30,394 nt of DNA from Nemertoderma westbladi. Lineage: Eukaryota; Xenacoelomorpha; Nemertodermatida; Nemertodermatidae. The notes beneath the pieces are model-generated. The model was not told where the DNA came from. It searched no databases and was given only the letters and a program-made list of their open reading frames with translations. Shown piece by piece: positions 9,988 to 18,476 of the stretch (positions within the stretch are counted from its first letter, which is position 1; each line of letters opens with the position of its first letter). The DNA is taken from contig JAUCBJ010002715.1 in assembly GCA_032718475.1 (NCBI GenBank), positions 1 through 30,394 of the forward strand, in the 5' to 3' direction. The translations under genes were made by a program, and so were the position numbers.

Positions 9988-10344
9988 TGTGATGATATAC
10001 TGTATGCATCTACTACGCGGACGCAGCCCGCGCTGCTTATACCTAGAGATACCCGCGTGACACGTGATGACGTCACAGTCAGACTACTGCTACGCGCGCT
10101 ATGCAGCCCATAGCCTAGCGCTCTGCTTATCTGGCATACTGACATATACTGTCTCTGTACCGTACTGCTGTAGGGGTCCTTCAAGGACACAGGTCTGGAC
10201 TCGGGACTCTGTCGAACACTGCCGCACTATCGTTGTGTGTACCGCATTGTATTCCTCATACATTCTAGTCTACATTATATGATCGTGATTTATGTTGATA
10301 TTTCTCCACCTCATATTCTCATATGCTCAGTGCATATCCCCATA
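9988..10344 (+). repeat. 3' LTR of gypsy element
   Basis: 357 bp, the same length as the 5' LTR. Differences by eye: two near the start (tatgcatct against tacgtatct), cccgcg against cccgtg, cagtca against cagtaa, two in cactgacat against cacaggcat, ctagtc against ctattc, and gctcag against gctctg. It is followed at once by the gtata duplication. Confidence 0.93.
10061..10075 (+). promoter_or_regulatory. E-box and CRE in 3' LTR
   Basis: Identical CACGTG-AT-GACGTCA arrangement to the 5' LTR. From this copy it would drive transcription outward into the transposon remnant and towards the phosphatase gene. Confidence 0.45.
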
Positions 10345-10349
10345 GTATA
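10345..10349. repeat. Target-site duplication of gypsy element, right (gtata)
   Basis: It matches 5182-5186. Transposase coding sequence resumes immediately after it. Confidence 0.85.
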
Positions 10350-10687
10350 GTACATCAGGTTCACTATATAACAAACTCCGTACTCATTTGTGTCTACCAT
10401 CGGTTTGTTTGTTGCGCAGAATAACCAGCGCCTACAACAACGAGGATGATAAGAAGTTCTGCTCAGAGTACTTTCGCAGCATGGAGGAACGATCGCGTTT
10501 CTGTTGGATTATTGTTGACGAAATGCATATTAAAGCGGCGTTATCTCTGCAGGGAGGCTCAGTGTTTGGGAAGGCTGTGAGTGATCCGACGAAGTTGGCT
10601 AACTCTTTAAATGGGATTATGGTGAAGTGTTTTTTTTTAAAGGAAATAAGCGTTTTTTGGCTAAACTTCTCCCCTGTGTTGACATAA
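10350..10687 (+). pseudogene. P-type transposase, start of catalytic region
   Basis: The frame interrupted at 5186 resumes with LCLPSVCLLRRITS. It then reads RFCWIIVDEMHIKAALSLQG (about 10495-10556), the first catalytic-Asp region of P-element RNase-H-like transposases, and GGSVFGKAV...LANSLNGIMVKCFF. At a run of nine T (10630-10638) the sensible reading moves to another frame, which gives FLAKLLPC and DINGAFQYQQI before ending. The original frame stops at 10685-10687. This looks like slippage at the T run. The family assignment rests on the THAP pairing, the VDEMHI block and the C-terminal region downstream. Confidence 0.75.
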
Positions 10688-11371
10688 ATGGGGCGTTCCA
10701 ATACCAACAAATATAAATTTTGTATTCCAAACATTGTATTCCAAGATGACTTAGAAGCCCACTACGGTCACTTTAGACAACGCAGTAGTGGTGGTAATTA
10801 CTATGTAACTCATGCCGAAGTTGCTCACATACACTGCATTGACAGAGCCAGACTCTTTGTCGAACTTGAACTCGATTTCACTTCCAGTCTCGAGACTCAC
10901 CGTCGTTCAGAGTGTGATAAAGTACAGTTAACTGACCACGAAATCGAACTGTTGAATAATTTAGATGAATTACACTCAACCCCTTCAAGCGATGAACGGA
11001 TGGCACTTTATTATATTGCTGGATTTATAGCCAGCAAATACCCATCATTAGCTTCTGTTGATAATGAAGTTATTGCTGACACAGTTTATCTCGAGAACTT
11101 AAATCGTGGTGGTTTAACTCATCCACAGCAGCAACTCTACAATCTCGTCGTTAATGTGTACAACCTCCTTGTTGCTCTGGGAACAGTTAGCTGTATAAAT
11201 CGTGTGATCCAATTGATTGATATGGTTGCCTTTTATTCACACTGTTCCTTGGAAATACCGGCCAAGTCGAAACGTTCCCTTGGTAACGTTTTTCTAAAAC
11301 GATTGTGCATTCATGGAACACCTAATTCAGGTGAAAGTAAACGGCGCAAGATAAATAAACTAGTTTATTAA
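10688..11371 (+). pseudogene. P-type transposase, C-terminal region
   Basis: An uninterrupted frame of 227 codons. It contains FQDDLEAHYGHFRQRSSGGN, resembling the late P-transposase block with the last catalytic acidic residue and the Gly-Gly-Asn that follows. Next come DERMALYYIAGFIASKYP (about 10990-11045), RGGLTHP and a basic tail KSKRSLGNVFLKRL...ESKRRKINKLVY. Most of the catalytic core that should separate this from the preceding segment is absent, so a deletion of a few hundred bases lies near 10680-10730. The frame is open, but the piece cannot act alone as a transposase. It could still be expressed as a fragment; nothing here shows that. Confidence 0.7.
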
Positions 11372-12240
11372 TAAGTCGATTATACCAACCCTACCAGCCA
11401 CCATGTAAATATTGTACTTGTACTACCATCACATCACAACCCAAAAGGCCCTTTTCAGGGCCACCACATCCAATAACAACAGTATCGCCGAAGCTATTTG
11501 TTTGTAACATAGATTCATTACATATCATATACTTTGCTGTGTTATTGATATCAATATGTTTTCTTTAGAAAAAAATGCGGACAGTTTTAATGTCCGCAAT
11601 AAATTATTATTACAATAAATTTATTATCCTTCCAAAAATGCGGATAATAAAATGAAATATTATTATTAATAATTATTAATATTAATAATTAATAAATTAA
11701 CTAATTATAAGTAATAGTAATTATTACTAAATTTAGCTTTAAAATTTATTATTTAATTGATATTACCTAATTACACAATGGTGCAGAATTTACCTCAAAT
11801 TTGCGATAACATTATTATATTACGCTAAACTTCAAATTAAAAAGTGAATATTTTAAATATTATTATTACGGTATTTTGTTAATTTACTGCCTAAAAATAA
11901 TATGCTAATGCATCCCACACTTTGTGACTCGGCCATTTGTATTAAAAATAACTAGAACGATAAATTGTTTAATTAAAATGACGGTACTGATACTCTTTAT
12001 TCGACTTTGCAAAGTCAGCCTCCAGCTTCGTTGGCATGGCCTACAATATATATTAGGTTTTGTATGTGTATTATACTATTACACCAGTACACTGTATGTT
12101 TATTGTTTAATGCATAATAATAATATTGAAGATTTGTTTAAGGCTCCTTGAAACTATAATCAATCGACTCAGCGTATTTGAAAACCCCCCCGATAAATGT
12201 TTAAGATACTTTATATGAAGAAATCAGTTTGTGAAAAGAT
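11372..12240. other. AT-rich 3' part of P-type transposon, no gene
   Basis: Very AT-rich (aataattattaatatt-type words, about 11640-11770). It holds a hairpin with 8-bp arms, tgcggaca/tgtccgca, at 11576-11598, and a perfect 14-bp palindrome gactttgcaaagtc at 12003-12016. AATAAA words near 11599 and 11615 could end the transposase transcript. No open frame here has a recognisable domain. Confidence 0.5.
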
Positions 12241-12840
12241 GAGCCTTCAAGTTTGAAGGCGTAAATCCGGCTGCCTGTCCTGTCTTTTAGTAGGTCTTGG
12301 TAGGTACCTAACCGGGACCCAGCTCTTTATATTCCTGTGCAGCAGTAGGCAGGTAGGTACCGGTACCTATGTTGTACCGACGTGTTGTACCCAAGGCCTA
12401 CTAGAGAAACCCTACTAGAATGTAAAGTACGTACGGTAACGGCCCTAACTTCCTAATTCATATCCTCAGCAATCAGTCCCAGACCAAGCTATTCCAGTAC
12501 ACAGGCAAACAGGCCTATTAGCTAACCCTCTATTACTATATGTGCCAGTACGGTACCCGGTAGGCTTCCCTACATACAGTAGTTTGTTATACAGTACAGC
12601 AGTACACAACAAATAATAGGCCTATCTGATAGGAAATGAATATTTAATTTCGCGACAATTTTATTCAATAATTTCGGAAATTTTCTTATAGAAAAGCAAC
12701 GCATGGCTAATTTTATGTAAAAGTTGGTACCCGGTGTTATTTTTTGTGCTCTTTCTATTTTCGACTGTGTTCGGCAGTTTTTGGAGTGTGTTCGGATGTG
12801 TTCTTGTCTATTCGCTTGTGTTCTGTAAAAAGAACATCCT
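12241..12840 (-). repeat. Right terminal/subterminal inverted repeat of P-type transposon
   Basis: The inner block (12241-12315) pairs with 4100-4172. The outer block (about 12615-12832) pairs with 3796-4020. The roughly 300 bases between them are longer than the corresponding left segment and contain tacggtacc/gtaggtacc palindromic words, so the arms are asymmetric. Confidence 0.8.
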
Positions 12841-12848
12841 TTATTTCC
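12841..12848. repeat. Candidate target-site duplication, right (ttatttcc)
   Basis: It matches 3780-3787. The outer TIR bases are weakly matched, so this is a candidate only. Confidence 0.5.
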
Positions 12849-13025
12849 TTACTTTTTTTGTAACACATAACTTTCCAGATATCTTCCGTGTGGGTATTGA
12901 ACATCAATATTATTAATCTTTTCGAGATCACGGCTAACATTAATATTTATCTATTGGTACGTTGTTTTTCTCCTCACATTTTAACGAAGAAGGGGGAATA
13001 ATGTTGCTGTTGTAATATCTTCTAG

Positions 13026-13276
13026 GCGAAGGTGATTACATAAATGCGTCGTATTTGGATGGATATCAGAAAGAACGGGAGTTCATAGCGATGCAGGGAC
13101 CCAAGGATCCTTCGGATGACGGGTCGGATCCGGGAACGCTCGCCGACGTGTGGCGAATGGTTTGGGATCAGAACACCCGGGTTATTATTATGGTCACCAA
13201 GTTGATGGAGGGGGAAAGAACCAAATCCGGGCAATATTGGCCCAGCGAGGGATCAGCTCTGTATGGAAACATACAA
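13026..13276 (+). CDS. Receptor-type protein tyrosine phosphatase, D1 exon (DYINASYLDGY)
   Basis: First visible exon of a receptor tyrosine phosphatase, which removes phosphate from phosphotyrosine in the cytoplasm below the membrane. The acceptor AG is at 13024-13025; the exon starts with the last two bases of a split codon and reads EGDYINASYLDGYQKEREF. It continues with ADVWRMVWDQNTRVIIMVTK, the core PTP helix and strand, and GQYWPSEGSALYGNIQ. The donor is caa|gtaagc, phase 0. Compared with usual D1 domains there are about nine extra residues (PSDDGSDPG) between the QGP motif and the DxWRM helix. The preceding exon (KNRY loop, transmembrane and extracellular parts) is not between 12849 and here and was not found upstream; it probably lies outside the window. 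Confidence 0.93.
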
Positions 13277-13387
13277 GTAAGCGGCAATAAATTACATAAA
13301 ATAACAAGTTGAAGTCATTTTCATTTTTAACTCTGGAAATGTGTCGTAGCTATAACCAAGGAAGCATGTATTGTATAATGCGAAACA

Positions 13388-13407
13388 GGGGGGGGGGGGG
13401 GGGGGGG
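13388..13407 (+). repeat. Homopolymer G20
   Basis: Twenty consecutive G in intronic DNA. It could form G-quadruplex structures and is prone to length error and polymorphism, so the exact count is uncertain. Confidence 0.8.
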
Positions 13408-13835
13408 TTGTACTCAAATCCTATCTTGGCGAATTTATACCTCGTCTCAATGTAAATTATCAATTTAAGGAAATGAGGAGGTTACAGCGCATGTTTTCAA
13501 CCAAAACAATAAACGAAAGTCAATAACACAGGTTACAGTTTCATTTTTGCGAGTTATTGCTTCTATTTGCGTCGATTAACCCCCGGAGAGGGATGGATTC
13601 TGATGACGAAAGTCCTCACTCCTATCTGAAACTTGCAGGACACAAGTCGAATTCATGGGGTTTTCCAATTGAATTCATTCGTTGGAACTTTCCAAGGCTA
13701 AATGTCTTGATAATTCTTCTGAATTTGTGAAATTATCATCACTAGTTTCTTTTATAATAATTTGTGAACTAAACACACATTTTTTGTGAGTTTAGTTTAC
13801 TGACATTTGTCAGTAAACCAGTAAATCGGTTTTCC

Positions 13836-14096
13836 GTGAACGCAGATTAAGATTCAGTGGCACTGCTGGAGAAGTAAAGACGAGGTCATACCAGATCTTC
13901 TTTTCTGGCAACCAACACTTAAAAAGCGTGGCCGTAGATGACCGGCGATAACATAGTATATAGACCAACTTGAAATGGATACTGAACTTGAGAGAAACGA
14001 TATTGCGACTACAGTAGTATGGAGAATCGGGAAGCCTGGAAGGATCTCATTTCTATTGCCCAAGATTGCTCGACCTAGTAGTAGTGTAAACTAAAA
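13836..14096 (+). mobile_element. Non-LTR retrotransposon 3' tail, sense copy
   Basis: The plus strand encodes RLRFSGHCWRSKDEVIPDLL, the region after the RT domain of many invertebrate LINEs, followed by FWQPT, an in-frame stop, YIDQLEMDTELERNDIATT, then a frame change and KPGRIS. It matches, over about 260 bp, the reverse complement of 17660-17931. The 3' end around agtagtagtgtaaacta resembles tagtagtatagactca of the other copy. It is 5'-truncated, as LINE copies often are, and dead. The LINE clade was not assigned. Confidence 0.75.
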
Positions 14097-14156
14097 AACA
14101 CAATTACTAATGACTGTAGTGTTGTACACATTGTACAAAATTGTGTTTACTTCAAG

Positions 14157-14377
14157 GTTACTTTGAAAGATGTAACACAACTAACAGATTACGTTAAGAG
14201 AGATTTCCAAGTGGTTAACAATGTTGAGGAAGGGATGGCTAGAAAGGTCACTCAGTATCACTACACCTCGTGGCCCGACTTCAACGTTCCTAAAACCAGC
14301 ATTGGCATCATCAACTTCCTTCGCAGATGTAAAAAGGATAATCCGAGAAATGCTGGTCCCATAATTATTCATTGCAG
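14157..14377 (+). CDS. Receptor-type PTP, D1 exon with WPD loop
   Basis: The acceptor is ttcaag|gtt, phase 0, joining directly to the previous exon so that NIQ is followed by VTLKDVTQLTDYVKRDFQV. It carries HYTSWPDFNVP (about 14260-14292), the WPD loop whose Asp is the general acid in catalysis. INFLRRCKKDNPRNAGPIIIHC then leads to the first two residues of the active-site signature. It ends in tgc ag|gtaaac, so the Ser codon of HCSAGVGRSGT is split between exons. No stop or frameshift. Asp and flanking residues are as in active phosphatases. Confidence 0.95.
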
Positions 14378-14882
14378 GTAAACCTTTCTACTGTGTCTGA
14401 AAAAACGTCTATGGGACTAAATTGCTTTTCAATTATTATATTATTATGATTATGATAAAATATTGTTGTATGATTACGTTCTATGCCTATACTGTATGTT
14501 ATGTTATTTTCGAAGAAACATTTGCGTTTTGTAAAATTTGATTAATCGAAACTTGAAAGCATGATTCTGGTTGATAGTAGCTATTTATTTTGGAGGCAGT
14601 TCATGCGTTATTATATGCGGAACTTTGAGAGATATTGCTCTTATTGTAGTTAAACTTCAGTCATGACCTACTATAGTAGGTCATGCATGCTTCAGTATTT
14701 ATTTGAAAACGAAGGCCATTATTAATATAAATGGAAAATAAGTCTATGTTTTAATTAAAGTACATATTATAATATCGGATATTCCCGCATATAAATTAAT
14801 GAAAGAGCAATTGGGCTTTAACAAGCACTACAGTTAGTAAATCATAATTTATAATGTTTTTTACTTATTTTCCTCTGTCTAG
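14378..14882 (+). other. PTP intron with a 24-bp palindrome
   Basis: AT-rich. It holds the perfect palindrome at 14662-14685 and nothing else I recognise. The acceptor is preceded by ttttcctctgtctag. Confidence 0.7.
14662..14685. repeat. Perfect 24-bp palindrome
   Basis: The half-site catgacctacta is followed directly by its exact reverse complement with no loop. It contains TGACCT, a nuclear-receptor half-site word, on both strands. It may be a remnant of a small inverted-repeat element or a dimeric protein site; nothing shows which. Confidence 0.7.
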
Positions 14883-15018
14883 TGCCGGTGTTGGTAGGAG
14901 TGGTACGTTGGTTGTTATCGACGCCATGCTCAAAATGATGGAAAAGGAAAAGCTGATTGATGTATTTGGATTCACCAAAAAGCTGCGGCAACAAAGAATG
15001 TCTATAGTACAGAAAGAG
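14883..15018 (+). CDS. Receptor-type PTP, D1 exon with active-site signature
   Basis: It starts with the last base of the split Ser codon and completes HCSAGVGRSGT: the catalytic Cys is in the previous exon, while the phosphate-binding loop with its Arg is here. It continues LVVIDAMLKMMEKEKLIDVF and ends QQRMSIVQKE with donor gag|gtttgt. The usual Q-loop VQT has Lys instead of Thr (VQKE). All catalytic residues I can check (Cys, Arg, Asp in WPD) are present, so D1 should be active. Confidence 0.95.
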
Positions 15019-15442
15019 GTTTGTTATCTAGTCGGAAGTAAAGGTGGTTTTGTTGTCGGACATTCTACATTGTTCTAATAGCATCCACTATATTGTTGTA
15101 TAATTTACTCCGTATGCTGTTTTAATGCGTAGTTGTCATTAGTTTTCTATTTCTGAACGAAATCCTATTAAATTAGTACAATGAAATAACGTACTATTCC
15201 GGAAAACATACTCCGGGCCTATTTAAGGCCATAACTTATTAAAATTTTAGTAAAAATTTGTATATTCTCAATTACATTTTTTCTAATTCTAATTATTATT
15301 ATTAGATTAGGCCTTACCGGAACCTACTCTGATGATGGCCCTAGAAGCAGAAATATATTAGATTACTTTAATTGAATGAAGAAATTAGTTGTAGAAACGA
15401 GGGAAGTCCCCAACTATTGTAATCTTCCATTAAACGTTGCAG
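15019..15442 (+). other. PTP intron, no other feature
   Basis: AT-rich intron from gtttgt to gttgcag. No repeat, RNA gene or extra exon was seen. Confidence 0.7.
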
Positions 15443-15698
15443 GTGCAGTACATATTCATATACAAAGCGTTGATTGAGCATTATCTCTATGGAAACACGG
15501 AAGTTGAGGTTGAGCATTTCCCGCTGTACTTGGATTCCCTAGAGGCCGATGCCACGCCTTATGAGGACGTCTGTAAACTAATAGAGACGGAATTCAAGAA
15601 TCTTGATAACATTCATCTGGGAGGAGGAGAGGGTCGAAAAGATGCCGGAATGAAACCGAAGAATACCCAGAAAAATCGAATCCACCAGATAATGCCAT
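15443..15698 (+). CDS. Receptor-type PTP, D1 end and D1-D2 linker exon
   Basis: The acceptor is gttgcag|gtg. It reads VQYIFIYKALIEHYLYGNTE, completing the Q-loop (second Gln) and the last D1 helix. The HYLYGNTEVEV wording is closest, from memory, to the PTPRA/PTPRE-type receptors. The linker is acidic (LEADATPYEDVCKLIETEF), then Gly/Lys-rich, and ends NTQKNRIHQIMP, the KNR motif opening D2. The donor is cca t|gtgaga, leaving one base of the next codon. It joins in frame to the exon at 18168 to give PYD. The R4-type assignment is tentative. Confidence 0.93.
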
Positions 15699-16589
15699 GT
15701 GAGAGTAATTTCTAATGTAATTTTATTCAGAAACCGAATGTTGATTTAGAATACAATGCTGCTTTACATTTTTTTCTCCCTCTCACTTGTGCTCTATCTA
15801 TACGATTACGATTACATTTTCACAGGACCGGATTTACGACTTACGACCCCAGTCCAACGGCCGGGCAGATATTTATGTTTCACAAAAGCTCACTAGAAAC
15901 TGATTGAATCACCCAACAAAGGTGTTATGGATTTCTCGTGCCTCTGGCACGATAAGCTCCTAAAATGGCTTTGTAACTCTAAAAGTTCCAAAAAGTGTTC
16001 CTTTCACTTTCCTTACTGTTTTGGTTTCTCGGTATCAAGACTGACTTGAAAATAGCTCGAAATAATATATGGTCCTTCAATGACTTGTAATTTACGGACA
16101 TCCACAACCCTTTCCAGATAGTACTAAAACTCAGTGATTGCTGTTCTCTCCAGATGTTATATTGCTTCCTTCTGGTATAAAAATAGTCTACGCTACGTAA
16201 CACCATTGAAAAACTTCTGGGAAGAGGAAAAGAAGAGAAACCGGGTGAGGGGTGCTTTGGGTCCGAAGTATAGCATCGAAAAATAATACAATGCAAAAAA
16301 TTGTAACCAAAATAGTGCAAAATTTTTTAACCAAGATAGTACAGAACAAGTATTTTAGTCGTTTCTTGATGCTAAAATACTCTGAAAAAATATACAAAGT
16401 ATATATATCGAAAAAATAGGTGATGGTTCACGTCTAAAAAAGGTATGTTCTAGTCTCAAAAAAAGGGTAGAATAAAGTCGTAATAAACTTGGTGCAGTTT
16501 CACGCTATTGGAAACTTGGCAATAATACAAACACCAGGTTACCGTCTGGGTCCAAACGGGAGTGGGACCGATTGGACGCAAATGGTTAG

Positions 16590-17016
16590 CTGTTACTTTG
16601 TCCTCAAAACTATACCGTCGATCCTGGCGAGCCAGGGATGAACTGTATAGCCAGCGGACATAGTGCACAAGCACTGTCGTAACTGACAGAGCCGAAGCCT
16701 ATAGGGACACTGCTACTTTGCTCCCAAAACGAAATAGTCGGTCTTGTTGGGACGAACTAAGAAGCCAGTGGACAGAGTGCGCGAGCGCTCTGGGGCTAGT
16801 CAGCCAAGGCGGTTAGCTGTTTCTTTTTCCTACGACTTATAGGATTAACCGAAGTGTACGGGCAAAGTGCGCAAGAACTACCGTAATCTTTCAGAGTCAA
16901 AACCCGGGAAGATACTGCAAACTTGTCCTAACGACTAAACCGTTGATCCTGGGTTGAATGGAGTAGCCAGCGGGCAGAATGCGCTAGCGCTTCCGGGCTG
17001 TTCAGCCAAAGCTCAG
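16590..17016 (-). repeat. Four diverged tandem units with tRNA-like (SINE-like) box words
   Basis: The anchor around agtgc recurs with ends near 16666, 16780, 16870 and 16982 (spacings 114, 90 and 112). On the minus strand, units show B-box-like words gttcatccc (16635-16643), gttcgtccc (16749-16757) and attcaaccc (16951-16959). A-box-like words tggctgactagcccc (about 16790-16807) and tggctgaacagccc (about 16997-17010) lie some 40 bases upstream of them. This A-to-B order and spacing is that of tRNA-derived Pol III promoters. The units are too diverged for active tRNA genes. A tandem SINE-derived array is the best explanation; a plain minisatellite is the alternative. Confidence 0.45.
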
Positions 17017-17659
17017 TTCTCAACGGGCCTAGATTAGCTTTGCTAGATTAGCTGCCGAGGCTGCCATCTACTAAGGCCTGTGTTTACTGACTGACTAAAT
17101 CATCCATATCTGGCCCTTTTAAACCCGGTATCTGCGGTCAATGTGAAGTTTACCACTTATTATAACCTAATCTGAAACTGTCGTTCTTGTTCAATAATTA
17201 CGTTGAACTCATGTAAAACATAATTGATATTGGCTTGTTACAGATAAACCAATAAACGTTACCAATAAACGGTCACTGTCACTGTAATCTCATATAGTTT
17301 ATTGTGTACATAAATATTCCCTGTTACTACCTGGGTGAGGGTTAATACAATGAGAAGGAAGGGATATGTTTGTATTAGCATAGGAAGCTCCCTTATTGGG
17401 CAGTGGTAACTTGCAGAGAGGTTGGTAATATCGTAATTATAGGTGAATGGATAGGTTACCGGTTAGGGAATGGCCGTAATATTGGATGTAGATGAAGATG
17501 ACAATGGGGTATTGCGGTTAGGGAAGGGGAAGGGAATAATTATGTTGTGATTATTGCATTTCTAAATCAGAATCTTGGGGTAGCGTATTTTTGTATTGTT
17601 GCATGCGGAGGCGCGTAAAATCGATTAAAAAAGGTGCTTTAGATTATTGACATGCCCCT

Positions 17660-18055
17660 ATAACGGGATATGAGTCTATACTACTACAATGTCAGCGAGT
17701 TCGGATAGTGGACATGAAATCCTTCCAGGCTTCCCGATCCTCTATAGTTGTCGCAATTTCGTTTCTCTCAAGTTCAGTATCCCTTTCAAGTTGATCTATA
17801 TATGTTATGGCCGGTCGTCCACGACTACGCTTTCCATGAGTTGGTTGCCAGAAAAATAGATCTGGTATGACCTCGTCTTTACTTCGCCAGCAGTGCCCAC
17901 TGAATCTTAATCTGCGTTCATGGAGGGTGGTATAGTACCATAGAGCTCGGCGTTTGTCATGTGTTGTCTCCAGCTGATGTTTAGGGCTGCCCTTAGTATT
18001 CTTGTGTAGCAACCATCAATTCGACCGTGACTCATGAGTCTCAACCGTGTCATAT
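17660..18055 (-). mobile_element. Non-LTR retrotransposon 3' tail, antisense copy
   Basis: The minus strand reads, from about 18036 down, HGRIDGCYTRILRAALNISW, then HMTNAELYGTIPP, a frameshift, RRLRFSGHCWRSKDEVIPDL, GKRSRGRPAITYIDQLERDT and DREAWKDFM. This is the typical post-RT region of invertebrate LINEs. It is longer and better preserved than the sense copy at 13836-14096. It ends with tagtagtatagactca on the minus strand. It is 5'-truncated and non-functional. Confidence 0.8.
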
Positions 18056-18167
18056 TGTTATCCGTCGTCTAAAGTGCTACTAAACATATATCCTGTCCGA
18101 TCTAAAGGTTCTAGAGTACCGGGTATTTCGATTTGCTACTAATTATTACTTCCTATTCTACATATAG

Positions 18168-18397
18168 ACGACCAAAACAGAGTCATATTAACAGCCAATG
18201 AGGAGAAACATCAGGATGATTATATTAATGCGTCATACATCGATGGTTACCGAAGGGCCGGATGTTTCATAGCAACACAGAGTCCGCTACCAGGGACTGC
18301 TAATACAACATCTACTGTAAACGACTTCTGGAGAATGGTGTGGGAGAAGGATGTTATCAGCATTGTAATGCTAAACGACGTGGTTCAAACAAACCCG
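18168..18397 (+). CDS. Receptor-type PTP, first part of D2
   Basis: The acceptor is acatatag|ac; the two bases complete the Tyr codon left by the previous exon, giving PYDQNRVIL. It then reads DDYINASYIDGYRRAGCF and NDFWRMVWEKDVISIVMLND, the same PTP segments seen in the D1 exons. IATQSPLPG replaces the usual QGP with QSP, and about five extra residues precede NDFWRM, at the same loop that is enlarged in D1. The donor is ccg|gttagt, phase 0. D2 domains of receptor phosphatases are usually inactive or regulatory; the D2 catalytic loop is not in the window, so its state is unknown. The next exon must lie beyond the tandem arrays. Confidence 0.92.
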
Positions 18398-18476
18398 GTT
18401 AGTTTTTCATAAAATATAAACTGAAGTTGTCAAATAGTTATCCAAAACTGTGGGGTCTTGGCTATTTTGCATGTCG

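Larger units (their letters stand above)
5187..10344 (+). mobile_element. Ty3/gypsy LTR retrotransposon, full-length but defective
   Basis: The element is 5,158 bp, with two 357-bp LTRs, a TGG-starting primer-binding site directly after the 5' LTR, gag, pol in the -1 frame (RT, RNase H, integrase), a polypurine tract and a 5-bp target duplication. No third ORF (env) is seen. Domain order RT-RNase H-integrase places it in Ty3/gypsy; RT and RNase H segments resemble metazoan proteins often annotated K02A2.6-like. It is strongly GC-rich compared with the AT-rich surroundings. The LTRs differ at about 8 of 357 positions (about 2%), so insertion was fairly recent, clearly after the P element. Two stop codons in pol and a missing protease active site make this copy non-autonomous. 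Confidence 0.93.
3788..12840 (+). mobile_element. P-type (THAP9-like) DNA transposon, decayed and split by a gypsy insertion
   Basis: Long imperfect inverted repeats pair 3788-4172 with 12241-12840. The outermost clear match is ctttttacagaacacaag at 3796-3813 against its reverse complement at 12815-12832. Between them lie a THAP-like N-terminus (from 4468) and a P-transposase catalytic and C-terminal region (10350-11371). Without the 5.16-kb retroelement the transposon would be about 3.9 kb, a normal size for the superfamily. The transposase is inactivated by frameshifts, an internal deletion and the insertion, so this copy is dead. It lies directly upstream of a phosphatase exon (13026), apparently in an intron. 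Confidence 0.85.
13277..14156 (+). other. PTP intron with G20 tract and a LINE tail
   Basis: Begins gtaagc and ends ttcaag. It contains a run of 20 G (13388-13407) and a degenerate LINE 3' end (13836-14096). Just before the LINE are the near-inverted words gtttactgacatttgtcagtaaac (13795-13818). No other feature was seen. Confidence 0.7.
15699..18167 (+). other. Long PTP intron with SINE-like array and antisense LINE tail
   Basis: From gtgaga to acatatag. It contains a short hairpin tcgtgcc/ggcacga at 15936-15952, an A-rich stretch (about 16270-16450), diverged tandem repeats with tRNA-like words (16590-17016), unremarkable sequence with gttaggga-type words (17340-17600), and a LINE 3' tail on the minus strand (17660-18055). 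No additional exon was found. Confidence 0.7.

Noticed and set aside
11924-12151. 75-codon hydrophobic open frame near the right end of the P-type transposon
   Set aside because: No similarity recognised; it lies in AT-rich transposon 3' DNA where Phe/Leu/Tyr-rich frames arise by chance.
16590-17016. Functional tRNA genes on the minus strand
   Set aside because: A-box and B-box words are present but no complete cloverleaf with anticodon and acceptor stem could be drawn.
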